From: Erysipelotrichaceae bacterium
Lineage (GTDB): Bacteria; Bacillota_I; Bacilli_A; Erysipelotrichales; Erysipelotrichaceae
Direction of reading: 5' to 3'
DNA length: 64,000 nucleotides
Assembly: GCA_017428765.1 (NCBI GenBank)
Contig: JAFRQF010000032.1
Location: forward strand, 56,229-120,228
Position 1 is the first letter of the stretch. Each line of letters opens with the position of its first letter. The notes under the pieces are model-generated. The model did no database searches and was not told where the DNA came from. It was given only the letters and a program-made list of their open reading frames with translations. Positions 7,126 to 16,714 of this stretch are shown one piece after another. A program made the position numbers and the translations under genes.

Positions 7126-9172
7126 ATTAGAAAAACTTGATATCACCACATTGGTGGATGCTTTTCTTCATTCCCTGAAAAGATTATGGGTGATCGTTTT
7201 GATATTGTCTATAGGGCTTGGTGCCTTAAGTTATTTCAGGACGCAGAGCACCTATGTCCCGGCATATAAGGCAGAGGCAACGGTAGCTGTTTATACATCC
7301 GATGATGGTACGACGATCAATTCCCGTTCTGCCCAGCAGTTGGGTACCGTTTTCCCATATATTCTGACCAGCGGCGTTTTAAAAGATGTCATCATGGAAG
7401 AAATGGGCGTTACCGCCTTGCCCGGTTTGATCAAAGTCATCAACGTCGAAGGAACCAACCTTCTAACGATCAGCGTATCTTCCAGTGATCCGAATCTGTC
7501 CTATCAGACACTTCTTTCGATCATCAAGAACTATCCGAAAGTTGCGGAATATGTCGTTGGTTACACGGCAATGGAGATCATTGATGACAGCGGCATCCCT
7601 TCTGACAGCGGTAAGACGATTGCTGTGAGAGGAAATGCTTTAAAAGGAGCAGCGGTTGGCTTTGCGGTAGGCATGGGATTGGTGTTCATGCATATGTTAT
7701 TGAACAGAACCGTACGTACAGCCAAAGATGTCAGGGCGTTCAGCACTGTCGAACATTTAGGTACACTGCCGGTCTATAAAAAGAAAAAAAGAAAAGATAC
7801 AGCTTCCAGCATTTCGATCCTGGAACACAATGTCCAGCAGGATTACCTTGAAGCAATACGCCTGATCCGTACCAGGATCATGCGCAAGCTGGAAAATAAC
7901 GGACACAAAGTACTGATGGTAACATCCTCTGTTCCGGGTGAAGGCAAATCGACGATCGCCGCCAATCTGGCTATCTCCCTTTCTGGTAAAGACAAAAAAG
8001 TGATCATCGTCGACTGTGACTTACGAAATCCTTCCTTGCAAGAAATTTTTAAAGTTGATAAGAAGCATCCGACACTGCTGGATGTGATCTATAAAAAAGT
8101 TTCGTTGGAAGATGCGCTGGTATCTGCTGATAATCACGGCATACAGCTTAATGTATTGTTTGGTTCGCCTGATAATCCGACCAATCATTCGGAGATCTTG
8201 GGTTCCCAAAGGATGAATGAAGTCATTGAACGATTGAAGAAAATGGCAGATATCGTCATTCTTGATACGCCGCCTTCTGCGATGCTGGTAGATGCGATGC
8301 TGGTTGCGAAGTATGTCGATGAAGCTGTCTATGTCATTATGGCGGATTATGCAAGAACAAGTGTAATCGCAGACGGATTGCGAGAGTTAAAAAACGCTGG
8401 AATCGAGATCAGTGGTTTTGTTCTTAATGGCAGCAAGGATTCCTTAGGCGGTTATGGTTATCATTCTTATGGGTATGGAAGTCATTATTATGAATACCAG
8501 GAAGAAGACAGAAAAACTTCTAAAAAGTCAGAATCTGGAAAGCCTGTAATTTCAGAAGAAGAAGGCAAAAAAGAAACCGATAAAGAAATCGAGGAGATCA
8601 AATCATCTGAGAAACCGGGCAAAGAAGAAGTAAAGATTGAAGAAGTCAAACAGGAAGCTCACGCTGAATCGATAAAGGAAGAAACGGACAAAGAGACCAA
8701 AACAGAAGAAGGAAAGATAGCTATACCGCAAAAAGAAGCTTTGAAAGCGATCGAAGAAGAATTCGATATGATACAAAAAGACTTCAAGGAAAGTAAAAAG
8801 CAGGCTGAGGAACAAGATGATATCGTATTGAAAACACCTGCTGTTTTACAAACGCAAGAGACGGAAGCAGAACCAGAGAAAAAGGAGCTTCATATACCGA
8901 TGCGAAAGGTCGAAGAGTATAAGACGCGGAATGATGTGGTCGAAGAAAAAAAGGTTTCTACTGAGTTTGTAGAAGAAAAGATCAAGGAAACAGAGACAGA
9001 ATCAACAAAAAAAGAAGGAAAGGAAACATTGATCTTTGCCGATACGAGCGAAGAAAAAACGAAGGAAAAGGCAGTTCTTGCTGAAGAAAAACCGATCAAG
9101 GTATCTTCGCCCGTCAAAAATGCTGAAGGCTACGTCGGCAGGCATAGAAAAAGAAATCAAGAGAAAAGCTGA
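7106..9172 (+). CDS. Second Wzc-like tyrosine kinase with long charged tail
   Basis: 688 residues with the same plan as its upstream neighbour: two membrane helices, Walker A VPGEGKSTIA (~277), VDCDLRNP (~301), Walker B VILDTPP (~384) and a Tyr cluster YGYHSYGYGSHYYEY (~448-462). Beyond this is an unusual ~225-residue Lys/Glu-rich, low-complexity tail ending GYVGRHRKRNQEKS. Ordinary BY-kinases stop just after the Tyr cluster. The tail is predicted disordered and cytoplasmic; it might bind a partner or nucleic acid, but its function is unknown. No glycosyltransferase gene is nearby, so the polymer concerned is not identified. Confidence 0.8.
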   Translation: MSETTNELEKLDITTLVDAFLHSLKRLWVIVLILSIGLGALSYFRTQSTYVPAYKAEATVAVYTSDDGTTINSRSAQQLGTVFPYILTSGVLKDVIMEEMGVTALPGLIKVINVEGTNLLTISVSSSDPNLSYQTLLSIIKNYPKVAEYVVGYTAMEIIDDSGIPSDSGKTIAVRGNALKGAAVGFAVGMGLVFMHMLLNRTVRTAKDVRAFSTVEHLGTLPVYKKKKRKDTASSISILEHNVQQDYLEAIRLIRTRIMRKLENNGHKVLMVTSSVPGEGKSTIAANLAISLSGKDKKVIIVDCDLRNPSLQEIFKVDKKHPTLLDVIYKKVSLEDALVSADNHGIQLNVLFGSPDNPTNHSEILGSQRMNEVIERLKKMADIVILDTPPSAMLVDAMLVAKYVDEAVYVIMADYARTSVIADGLRELKNAGIEISGFVLNGSKDSLGGYGYHSYGYGSHYYEYQEEDRKTSKKSESGKPVISEEEGKKETDKEIEEIKSSEKPGKEEVKIEEVKQEAHAESIKEETDKETKTEEGKIAIPQKEALKAIEEEFDMIQKDFKESKKQAEEQDDIVLKTPAVLQTQETEAEPEKKELHIPMRKVEEYKTRNDVVEEKKVSTEFVEEKIKETETESTKKEGKETLIFADTSEEKTKEKAVLAEEKPIKVSSPVKNAEGYVGRHRKRNQEKS

Positions 9173-9193
9173 AACTGATGTTACAGCTTTTTA
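9164..9193. terminator. Bidirectional terminator
   Basis: Stem AAAGCTG (9165-9171) with CAGCTTT (9184-9190), 12-base loop, A-rich before and T-rich after. It sits between the convergent kinase operon (+) and VOC gene (-), and overlaps the end of the kinase gene. Confidence 0.7.
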
Positions 9194-9547
9194 TCATTCA
9201 TGCAGTTGGATAGGAACATTATCCGGATCGTTGATAAAACAGTATTTCTGTCCGTTCCAGTCAGTACTGATCTCAGTGTTTTCCAGACCGAGTTCCTTCA
9301 ATGTATTTTTGATGTTATCTGTTTTAAGCGAAATACAGCGTATTCCAAGGGGTTCTGGCGAAGAAGGATGTGAAGGATGCTTCGGGTCTAAATACATCTC
9401 TAATTGAATTTCAGGGCCCTTAAAAAGAATAACAGTATCATATGATCTTTCGATTCTTGATATTTCTTTGAAACCTAGAGTTTTATAGAAAGAAACCGAT
9501 GTTTCCGACGATGAAATGATAGAAAAATGATGGACTCCGGTGATCAT
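9194..9547 (-). CDS. VOC (glyoxalase-fold) family protein
   Basis: 117 residues, starting MITGVHHFSIISSSETSVSF, the standard opening of vicinal-oxygen-chelate proteins, with FYKTLGFKEI in the first half and the paired motif CFINDPDNVPIQLHE at the end, where the metal-binding His/Glu positions lie. It is the length of one VOC module. Candidate roles include a lyase, dioxygenase or resistance protein; the sequence does not decide. It is transcribed alone, convergent to the polysaccharide genes. Confidence 0.75.
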   Translation of the reverse strand: MITGVHHFSIISSSETSVSFYKTLGFKEISRIERSYDTVILFKGPEIQLEMYLDPKHPSHPSSPEPLGIRCISLKTDNIKNTLKELGLENTEISTDWNGQKYCFINDPDNVPIQLHE

Positions 9548-9784
9548 AAAACAAGCAACGCCTCCTTACAATGATTCTTATGATACATACATAATTATAT
9601 AAAAAAGAAACAAAGCATGTGTCGCTCAGTATAAAAAAAAGAAGAAATAGAATTTCCAAATAAAAACACGAGGTATGAAAGAAGTTGATTTCCGGAGCCT
9701 AGTGCAACAAAATAATTAAGAATACAGTTAATGATTTCAATAATTAATTTTTTATGAAGGAAAGATCATAAAAAAGGAGAAAGA

Positions 9785-11479
9785 ATGGAAAAGAAGAAAG
9801 AAAGACAGATCAAAGAAGAAGAGACCAGATTGCATATTTTGAAGCTTCAGGAAAAACTTCGCAGATCAGAGAAAAAGCGAATGGAAACTGAGGCTATGAT
9901 CATGGCATCGGTTTGTGAATTCAGAAGTGTTTATTGTGTTGATCTTATAAAAGATAAAGCGATCTGTTATAAATGTGATCCCTGTTCGTGTTCAGAAGGG
10001 CATTATAAAAAAGGTGAATCATTTTCATTTTTCTCAGCAATGAATCGATATGGAACGAACTATATATCTGAAGAGTTTCGCAGAGCTTTTTCTGAATTTA
10101 CCAATCCGAAAAAAATAAAGCAAGGTTTGTCAGACCAAAATGACTTGGAATGTCGATATCTGGTGCACAGAAATGACATCGACCAGTATGAATCGATGCG
10201 CATCATTCGTGTGTATGACAAACTGAAGGAGGGAAGTGATATTGTATTTATCGCATTTAAAAATATCGATAAGGAAACGCAGGAAGCAAGCATTCAAAAA
10301 CAGAACTATTTAAATGTGATCCGCGAAGTTGATAAAACAATTCAAGAAAAAAGATCATTTCAGTCCAATGTATCGCATGAACTGCGTACGCCGATGAATG
10401 CGATTCTTGGAATAAGTGAGATCGCACTGAAAGATCCGGAATGTTCGCAAAATATAAAAGATTATCTGAATGTGATACATGATTCTGCAGATCATCTTAT
10501 GAGTCTTATCAATAAAATGCTCGACGCATCCGACGCTGCAGCAGGTAATGTGGCATTAAATAAAGAAGTTTTTTCTATGCTAGATCTGATCGAAGAAATC
10601 GATAAGGTGTTCTCTGCAAAGTGCTTGGAAAAGAAAATCAAATTCACGGATTCTGCCCTGAAAGATGCGAAAGGTTTCTATATCGGAGATAAGAAAAAAC
10701 TGAATAAGATCTTGTTTGGTATTATGGAGAATGCGGTCAAGTTTACTCCTGTGGAAGGAAGAGTTTTCTTTGGAATAGAAACAAAAGAAGAATCAGAAAA
10801 CAAAGAGAGCTTGTGTTTTACGATAAGAGATAATGGTATTGGGATAGCGGAAGAGTTTCAAGAAAAGATCTACGATGCGTTTTCAAAAGAAGATACTTCA
10901 CCGACTAGCGAATTCGAAGGGCTTGGTTTGGGTCTTTTGATTGCTAAAGATTATGTGGAAATGATGAGCGGGGACATAGAAGTTCAATCCAAAAAAAATG
11001 AGGGATCTTGTTTCAAAGTTACAGTGAGACTGGAAAAAGCAGAAATGATCGATTCTAAAAGACCGGGTATAGAAAAGAAAACAAGCCTTCATGGAAAAAG
11101 AGTTCTTTTGGCAGAAGATATAGCAATCAACGCACAGATCGTAGATATGCTGTTAAGTTCAAAGGATATCAAGACCGACCATTGTGAGAACGGCCGTATC
11201 GCTCTGGAACAGTTCATGAAACATCCTGCCGGCTACTACGATGCGATCCTGATGGATATGCGTATGCCGGAGATGGATGGTCTCGAGGCGACAAAGCGGA
11301 TCCGTGCTTTGAAACGTGAAGACGCAAAGAAGATCCCGATCATCGCTCTGACGGCCAATGCCTTCGACGAAGACGTACAGAAGAGCCTGCAGGCGGGGCT
11401 CAATGCCCACCTGTCCAAGCCGGTCGAACCGGCGCGCCTGTTCGAGACACTGGAAAGCCTGATCGATGAAACTGTTTGA
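9785..11479 (+). CDS. Hybrid sensor histidine kinase with receiver domain
   Basis: 564 residues, cytoplasmic (no membrane helix). A charged coiled-coil start (1-40) leads into a PAS-like input region with a Cys cluster (CYKCDPCSC, ~58-66). Then HisKA with SHELRTP (His about 198), HATPase with ENAVKF, DNGIGIAEE and GLGLGL, and a receiver domain with the acidic pair near 444 and phospho-acceptor Asp in LMDMRMPEMDG (~490). Base composition changes sharply inside the receiver domain: two upstream 60-base blocks are 33% GC, while 11281-11400 is 52-62%. The gene may therefore be a mosaic. Overlaps the next gene by 14 bases. The output partner is unknown. Confidence 0.85.
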   Translation: MEKKKERQIKEEETRLHILKLQEKLRRSEKKRMETEAMIMASVCEFRSVYCVDLIKDKAICYKCDPCSCSEGHYKKGESFSFFSAMNRYGTNYISEEFRRAFSEFTNPKKIKQGLSDQNDLECRYLVHRNDIDQYESMRIIRVYDKLKEGSDIVFIAFKNIDKETQEASIQKQNYLNVIREVDKTIQEKRSFQSNVSHELRTPMNAILGISEIALKDPECSQNIKDYLNVIHDSADHLMSLINKMLDASDAAAGNVALNKEVFSMLDLIEEIDKVFSAKCLEKKIKFTDSALKDAKGFYIGDKKKLNKILFGIMENAVKFTPVEGRVFFGIETKEESENKESLCFTIRDNGIGIAEEFQEKIYDAFSKEDTSPTSEFEGLGLGLLIAKDYVEMMSGDIEVQSKKNEGSCFKVTVRLEKAEMIDSKRPGIEKKTSLHGKRVLLAEDIAINAQIVDMLLSSKDIKTDHCENGRIALEQFMKHPAGYYDAILMDMRMPEMDGLEATKRIRALKREDAKKIPIIALTANAFDEDVQKSLQAGLNAHLSKPVEPARLFETLESLIDETV

Positions 11480-12674
11480 TACGCTGGATAAAAAGCCGAA
11501 GCTCTATCATATCGCCGTACTCAGCGTTGCGGTATTCATCATCGTGTTTCTGCTTCTGGAAAAGGGGATGGAACATATCGTCACCGTCAACCTGATCCTG
11601 GGGCTCTACTATCTGAGTGTCATCGCCTTACTGGTACATGCCTTCATCGGCCAGCTTCGCTACAATCCGTATTCCTACAATACGATCCTGTATTTCGGCT
11701 ATGCGTTATTTGTGGGCTTGTTATTGCTGACGCAGATCAGCGTGATACGCCAATACTATCTGGATCCGGAAATGTTTTATGAGGAGCGGGTCTTCGCGGT
11801 CGTCTCGGGATCGTTCGGGAACTTCATCATCCTGTCGTTTCCCTTCCTGCTGGTATTCTGCGTGGCTTTATGCATCTCCAATATCGTCTTACTGAGACAC
11901 GAGGGAAGAAGCTTCGTGAATGTCTTAGGGATCATCCTGTCGGCAATGATCATTGCCGGCGTGGCGGTGTACATGAAGCGAAGCTACTATATCATGGGCT
12001 CGCAAAGAGAAGTGATGTTTCAGGAGATGTTCAACAACATCTTTGCGGCAGTCTACCTGTATTTTGAATGCATGCTGCTGGGAACGATGGCAGCCGGGTA
12101 TCTCGTGACACGGTATGTTCCCGATTATGACAGGGACTATATGATCATCTTAGGCTGTGCGATGTTCAAAGACGGGACACCGACGCCGTTACTGAGGGCA
12201 AGGATCGATGCGGCTTTGGATTTCTATCACAAGCAGCTCAACGCTACCGGTAAGAAGCTGAAGTTCATCACTTCCGGCGGTCAGGGCAGCAACGAGATCT
12301 TTTCCGAGAGCTTATGCATGAAGAAGTACCTGATGAAGAAGGGTATTCAGGAAGATGAGATCCTTGAGGAGGACCGCTCGACGACCACCTACGAGAACAT
12401 GTTATACTCGAAAAAGCTGATCGAAGATGAGCTTCCAAAAGCGAAAGTATCCTTTTCCACCAACAACTTCCACGTCTTTAGGGCGGGATTGTTTGCCAGG
12501 AGAGTGAAGATGCGTGCGACCGGTATCGGGTCAAAGACCAAGTGGTATTTCTGGCCCAATGCGGCAGTCCGCGAATTTGTCGGACTCTTAAGCAAGCACC
12601 GTCTGAAACAGCTGCTGGTCTTGCTTGGTACGATCGTGGTCGCAGTCGTATTTACGATGTTAGAATATAGATAA
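11466..12674 (+). CDS. YdcF family membrane protein (DUF218)
   Basis: 402 residues. The N-terminal half holds about six membrane helices. From about residue 222 the DUF218 domain begins with DYMIILGCAMFKDG and continues with FITSGGQGSNE, EDRSTTTYENM and STNNFHVFRAG, all standard YdcF/SanA motifs. A final helix lies near 380-397. YdcF-type proteins are linked to envelope and peptidoglycan precursor metabolism, but the reaction is unsettled. The start overlaps the histidine kinase, and genes continue closely to 17871. Confidence 0.8.
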   Translation: MKLFDTLDKKPKLYHIAVLSVAVFIIVFLLLEKGMEHIVTVNLILGLYYLSVIALLVHAFIGQLRYNPYSYNTILYFGYALFVGLLLLTQISVIRQYYLDPEMFYEERVFAVVSGSFGNFIILSFPFLLVFCVALCISNIVLLRHEGRSFVNVLGIILSAMIIAGVAVYMKRSYYIMGSQREVMFQEMFNNIFAAVYLYFECMLLGTMAAGYLVTRYVPDYDRDYMIILGCAMFKDGTPTPLLRARIDAALDFYHKQLNATGKKLKFITSGGQGSNEIFSESLCMKKYLMKKGIQEDEILEEDRSTTTYENMLYSKKLIEDELPKAKVSFSTNNFHVFRAGLFARRVKMRATGIGSKTKWYFWPNAAVREFVGLLSKHRLKQLLVLLGTIVVAVVFTMLEYR

Positions 12675-12685
12675 AAGGTAAAGAC

Positions 12686-13138
12686 ATGGTAAGATTGAAT
12701 GAACTTACATTCGCATTTCCCGAGGGCTTCCGCCTACTGAACGAAGACGAGATAAAGGAACTGCATATCAACGAGACAGGCGATGAGAATATCGTCATGA
12801 AAGATGACGACAGGCACATGCTGGTGTCACTTTCCTATCAGAAAGTCAATCCGTTATTTCTGGCTGTTTTGTCTTTGAAGGAGATCGTTGAAAAAAATGA
12901 AACGCAGACGGCGGATCTGATGCGCCGGTTCGCGTATCATAAAGAAGCATATCTGAATACGGGCAAAGCCCAGGGTTTTGATTATACGTATGAGGCCGGC
13001 GGAAAGAAGATGTACGGGGCATCCTACATTATCAAAGGAAAGAAAGGCCTCTATCACATCCACTTCTATCTGAGGGATGAGGAAAGAGACCTGTACGAGA
13101 GACTGACAGAAGAGATCATGGCTTCCGCGCAAGCCTGA
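12686..13138 (+). CDS. Conserved-looking protein of unknown function
   Basis: 150 residues, no membrane helix or signal peptide. It opens with LNELTFAFPEGFRLLNEDE and ends with LYHIHFYLRDEERDLYERLTEEIMAS. The layout (strand, Pro-Glu-Gly-Phe turn, helix, sheet) is reminiscent of the PsbP/DUF1795-like fold, but I cannot assign it securely. It lies between YdcF and MscS genes with 11- and 4-10-base gaps, so it is probably part of the same envelope or stress operon. Confidence 0.55.
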   Translation: MVRLNELTFAFPEGFRLLNEDEIKELHINETGDENIVMKDDDRHMLVSLSYQKVNPLFLAVLSLKEIVEKNETQTADLMRRFAYHKEAYLNTGKAQGFDYTYEAGGKKMYGASYIIKGKKGLYHIHFYLRDEERDLYERLTEEIMASAQA

Positions 13139-13148
13139 AGGGATGACG

Positions 13149-13943
13149 ATGAAAGAACCGCAGAGTTTTGAAGAACTGATGGAATATGTGACCTCGACGA
13201 GGTTTCTGCTGAGCCTGCTTGTTTTGGCGGTAGCTTCGGCGCTTCTTTATGTGATCAAGCAATATCTGATCAAGAAGGTCGCCTATACCAACAAGGACGA
13301 TCAGCACAAGAATACCTTTATTGGTCTCATGTTCAACGTCATGCAGTATGTCGTCATCATCGTTTCCGGCATGATCATCATGCGCATTCACGGCATCAGC
13401 ATCACATCGATCCTGGCAGGCTTGGGCATCATCGCCACGATCGTCGGCCTGGCCTTACAGGATACCCTCAAGGACATCATTGCCGGCATCAACATCTACA
13501 ACAACAACTTCTATAAGGTCGGCGATATGGTGCGCTACAATGGCCAGGAGTGTGATGTCAAATACTTCTCGGCGAGAGTCACGAAGTTTCAGGCTCTGGT
13601 GACCAAATCCACCTTCACGGTATGTAATTCCCAGATCACTTCGATCGAGAAGATCAAGGATTCCAAGTCACTGACCTTCCTTTTCCACTTCGATGATGAT
13701 GAAAAGAAGATCGAAAAGGCAATGACGGCGGCAATCGAAAAAGTGAAGGCGGAAAACAAGAATATGAAATCAGCGTCCTACGGCGGCATCTGGAACATCA
13801 CGACGGATGGTGTGATGTACGGCATCGCCTATACGGCGCCGGCCCACAAGTATACGGGCGTGCGTTCGCTGCTGTTAAAATACTGCTACGAAGAATTCAA
13901 GAAGGCGTCCTTAACGCCGGTGTTCAATAAAATGATGGATTGA
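13149..13943 (+). CDS. MscS family mechanosensitive channel
   Basis: 264 residues from ATG 13149; ATG 13143 is possible but abuts the GAAGGG ribosome site. Three membrane helices precede the pore-lining segment with ILAGLGIIATIVGLALQDTLKDIIAG (~87-112), the typical TM3 and the start of the MscS beta domain. The family releases solutes at membrane tension during hypo-osmotic shock. Length is near that of E. coli MscS. Located in an operon with STAS/phosphatase signalling genes, which hints at shared stress control. Confidence 0.85.
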   Translation: MKEPQSFEELMEYVTSTRFLLSLLVLAVASALLYVIKQYLIKKVAYTNKDDQHKNTFIGLMFNVMQYVVIIVSGMIIMRIHGISITSILAGLGIIATIVGLALQDTLKDIIAGINIYNNNFYKVGDMVRYNGQECDVKYFSARVTKFQALVTKSTFTVCNSQITSIEKIKDSKSLTFLFHFDDDEKKIEKAMTAAIEKVKAENKNMKSASYGGIWNITTDGVMYGIAYTAPAHKYTGVRSLLLKYCYEEFKKASLTPVFNKMMD

Positions 13944-13957
13944 TAGGAGAAAAGACT

Positions 13958-14257
13958 ATGGAAATAAGTGAAAACCTGAAAGACAAAACATGCACGCTTG
14001 CTTTGGAAGGAAGACTCGATACGACGACAGCTCCCGAGCTGGAGAAGAAGATCGACGAAGTCCTTGCCAAAGGCGTCAATGATCTGACACTGAACTTCCG
14101 CGGACTGGAATATATCTCTTCAGCGGGACTAAGAGTCCTCTTACACGGCCAGAAAGAGCTCAACAATAAGGGAACGATGGTCATCACCAATGTGAAAGAC
14201 GAGCTGATGGAAGTCTTTGAGATGACCGGTTTTGTCGACATCCTGACCATCAAGTAG
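13958..14257 (+). CDS. STAS-domain anti-sigma factor antagonist
   Basis: 99 residues from ATG 13958, preceded by TAGGAG at good spacing. It is a single STAS domain with the phospho-site motif YISSAGLRVLL (Ser about 55-56). SpoIIAA/RsbV-type proteins release a sigma factor or effector from its anti-sigma kinase when dephosphorylated. The gene for a SpoIIE-type phosphatase with an RsbW-like domain starts two bases after it, so kinase, phosphatase and substrate of a partner switch appear to be side by side. Confidence 0.88.
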   Translation: MEISENLKDKTCTLALEGRLDTTTAPELEKKIDEVLAKGVNDLTLNFRGLEYISSAGLRVLLHGQKELNNKGTMVITNVKDELMEVFEMTGFVDILTIK

Positions 14258-14258
14258 T

Positions 14259-16142
14259 ATGATCGCCCGAACAAAAAAGAAGATCATAAAAAAATACGAG
14301 GAAGAAGAAAGCAGACAGACCCAGACCTTATGGGACAATGAGGTCGAGGCCAATCTTTTCGTTGCCAGGATCCTTGCCGTTTCTTCAATCGTCGCGCTGG
14401 TGTTCGTTGCACTGGCTCTTTTCGGTTTCTTTCCGACCAATAAGAACCGGCTGATCGGCGTGATGCTGCAGGCGGCGGTCCTTGCCTTGATCGGAGCCGG
14501 TGTTTCCTACTATTTCAAAGGGCAGAAGAAATGGCTGAAGTTCTTCCTGCTGCTTATATATATCGGCATCTTCACTAGAGCGGAGACAGTGATCGGTCAC
14601 GGTGTCTATCTGCTGGTGATCTTTCCGATCGCCTTGTCCGTACGTTACTATTCGCAAACCATCACCATCGGAGTCTCTGTCCTGACGCTTCTGGCTGCAT
14701 TGATAGCGGATTATCTTTGTATCTGCAAAGGAATGGGCATCATCGATTACAACTACGTGAAGATGATCCCGGGCACGATAGTGGATGTAGCCGACAGTTC
14801 CGCTTCGACAGCGGATCTTTCCGCCAGCATCGATATCCATGCGACCTGGCTCAACTTCTTATGGCGCAGCTATGTGCCGCGTTACATCCTGACTTCGATG
14901 GCATCGATCATCTGCGGCATCATCGCCCGCAAAGGCAGGGAAGCCATCTTCTCGCAGCAGGCCGAGACCAAGAAGGCGGAAAGGATCTCCACCGAACTGA
15001 CCCTTGCCTCTTCCATTCAGGCCAACATGCTTCCGAACATCTTCCCGGCATTCCCGGATAGAAAAGATTTCGATATCTATGCCACGATGACCCCGGCCAA
15101 GGAAGTCGGCGGCGACTTCTATGATTTCTTCATGGTCGATGAGGACCATCTGGCGATCGTCATCGCCGATGTCTCAGGCAAAGGCATACCGGCCGCCATG
15201 TTCATGGTCATCGCCAAGACTTTGATCAAGGACCACGCCCAGCTGGGTCTGAGCCCTTCGAAGATCTTTACGAGAGTCAACGACCTGCTGTGCGAAGGAA
15301 ATGAAGTCGGTCTGTTCGTCACCGCGTGGATGGGCATCATCGATCTCAAGAGCGGAAAGATGTCCTACGCCAATGCCGGACACAATCCGCCGGTCATCAA
15401 GAAGAACGGCATCGTCTCTTACCTGCACTGCAAGCCGGGCTTCGTACTGGCAGGCCTGGAAGGTTATCAATACAAAGAGTATGAACTCGATCTGCAGATG
15501 GGCGATAAGATCTTCTTATATACCGACGGCGTCACGGAAGCCACCAATGCGGCTGGTGAACTCTATGGCGAAGACAGGCTGATGAACTGCATCCTGGGCA
15601 TCGATCCGCATATGCCTTGCGCAAGCGTCTTGCACATGATACGTCAGGACGTCGATACTTTTGTCGGTGATTCCGAGCAGTTCGATGATCTGACGATGCT
15701 GGCATTCGACTATTCGCCGAAGGATATCAACGCCACGCTGGAAAGGACCTTCGATGCCGTTGATGATAAGCTTCATGAAGTCCTGGCTTTCGCCGAACAG
15801 GCCCTTGAGGAACATGAGGCCGATATGAAAGCGACGATGGCTATCACGGTAGCGCTGGAAGAGATGTTTGTCAATATCTGCCATTATGCCTATCCGGAAA
15901 AACCGGGCAAAGTGACGGTCGGCATGTCCTTCCACCATGACAAGATCTACATCTATTTGGTCGATAACGGCATCCCGTTCAATCCGTTGGAGAACGATGA
16001 TCCGGATATCGGCGCGAAACTCGAAGACAGACAGATCGGCGGACTGGGCATCTATATGGTGAAGAAGTCCATGGACTCCTGCCGCTATGAAAGAAAAGGC
16101 ACCCAGAACCGCTTCATCATGTCCAGAAGGATCAAAGGATGA
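14259..16142 (+). CDS. SpoIIE-type phosphatase fused to RsbW-like kinase domain
   Basis: 627 residues. About six membrane helices occupy residues 35-230. A PP2C/SpoIIE domain (~265-485) shows EVGGDFYDFF, IADVSGKGIPAAMFM, YANAGHNPPV and YTDGVTEA. The C-terminus (~525-627) is a GHKL ATPase of the anti-sigma type with ALEEMFVNICHYAYP and VDNGIPFNP. One chain therefore carries both the activity that dephosphorylates a STAS protein and the one that would phosphorylate it. The adjacent STAS protein and the STAS-kinase fusion downstream are likely substrates. No dedicated sigma factor is in this operon. The stop overlaps the next start (ATGA). Confidence 0.88.
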   Translation: MIARTKKKIIKKYEEEESRQTQTLWDNEVEANLFVARILAVSSIVALVFVALALFGFFPTNKNRLIGVMLQAAVLALIGAGVSYYFKGQKKWLKFFLLLIYIGIFTRAETVIGHGVYLLVIFPIALSVRYYSQTITIGVSVLTLLAALIADYLCICKGMGIIDYNYVKMIPGTIVDVADSSASTADLSASIDIHATWLNFLWRSYVPRYILTSMASIICGIIARKGREAIFSQQAETKKAERISTELTLASSIQANMLPNIFPAFPDRKDFDIYATMTPAKEVGGDFYDFFMVDEDHLAIVIADVSGKGIPAAMFMVIAKTLIKDHAQLGLSPSKIFTRVNDLLCEGNEVGLFVTAWMGIIDLKSGKMSYANAGHNPPVIKKNGIVSYLHCKPGFVLAGLEGYQYKEYELDLQMGDKIFLYTDGVTEATNAAGELYGEDRLMNCILGIDPHMPCASVLHMIRQDVDTFVGDSEQFDDLTMLAFDYSPKDINATLERTFDAVDDKLHEVLAFAEQALEEHEADMKATMAITVALEEMFVNICHYAYPEKPGKVTVGMSFHHDKIYIYLVDNGIPFNPLENDDPDIGAKLEDRQIGGLGIYMVKKSMDSCRYERKGTQNRFIMSRRIKG

Positions 16143-16714
16143 TCGACGAGGCGATCCGCTTTGCGGCAGAAGCACATAAGGACATGGTCCGAAAGGGCAA
16201 TGGCCAGCCGTACATCTTTCACCCGCTGGAGGTACTTAGTCTGGTGTCTTTGATGACACTGGATGATGAGGTCCTTTGTGCGGCGATATTGCATGATACC
16301 GTTGAAGATACCGATACGACGATACGCGACATACGTGAGCAGTTCGGCGAGCGTGTGGCGGCGATGGTCGCTTACGAGTCGGAAGACAAACGGGGCCAGG
16401 TGAACAAGAAAGAGACCTGGTATGAACGCAAGAAAGAGACGATCGATACGATATCGCGTCTGACCGATGAAGGGGCCAAGATGGTCTGTCTGGCGGACAA
16501 GGTCTCGAATCTCAGGAGCTTCCACCTCGGTCTGCTCGACCAGGGAGAGAAGTTCTGGGAGAACTTCAACCAGTCCGATCCGAAGATGCATTACTGGTAC
16601 TATGATTCTTTACGGAAGGCCTTAAGCTCGCTTTCCGATAAAGCTGTTTACAAAGAATATTGTTTCCTGATCGAGACGATCTTTAAGAAATACATGCAGG
16701 AGCAGATAGAATGA
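16139..16714 (+). CDS. HD-domain hydrolase, small (p)ppGpp hydrolase-like
   Basis: 191 residues. It has the Mn-dependent hydrolase signature of RelA/SpoT proteins: HP at ~24-25, then AAILHDTVEDT (~48-58) and later MVCLADKVSNLRS, matching the RSH pattern KLADRLHNMRT. There is no synthetase domain. Small alarmone hydrolases of this type remove (p)ppGpp-like nucleotides, though other phosphodiester substrates are possible. Coupled by ATGA overlaps to the phosphatase upstream and the STAS-kinase downstream, which suggests a joint stress pathway. Confidence 0.75.
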   Translation: MIDEAIRFAAEAHKDMVRKGNGQPYIFHPLEVLSLVSLMTLDDEVLCAAILHDTVEDTDTTIRDIREQFGERVAAMVAYESEDKRGQVNKKETWYERKKETIDTISRLTDEGAKMVCLADKVSNLRSFHLGLLDQGEKFWENFNQSDPKMHYWYYDSLRKALSSLSDKAVYKEYCFLIETIFKKYMQEQIE

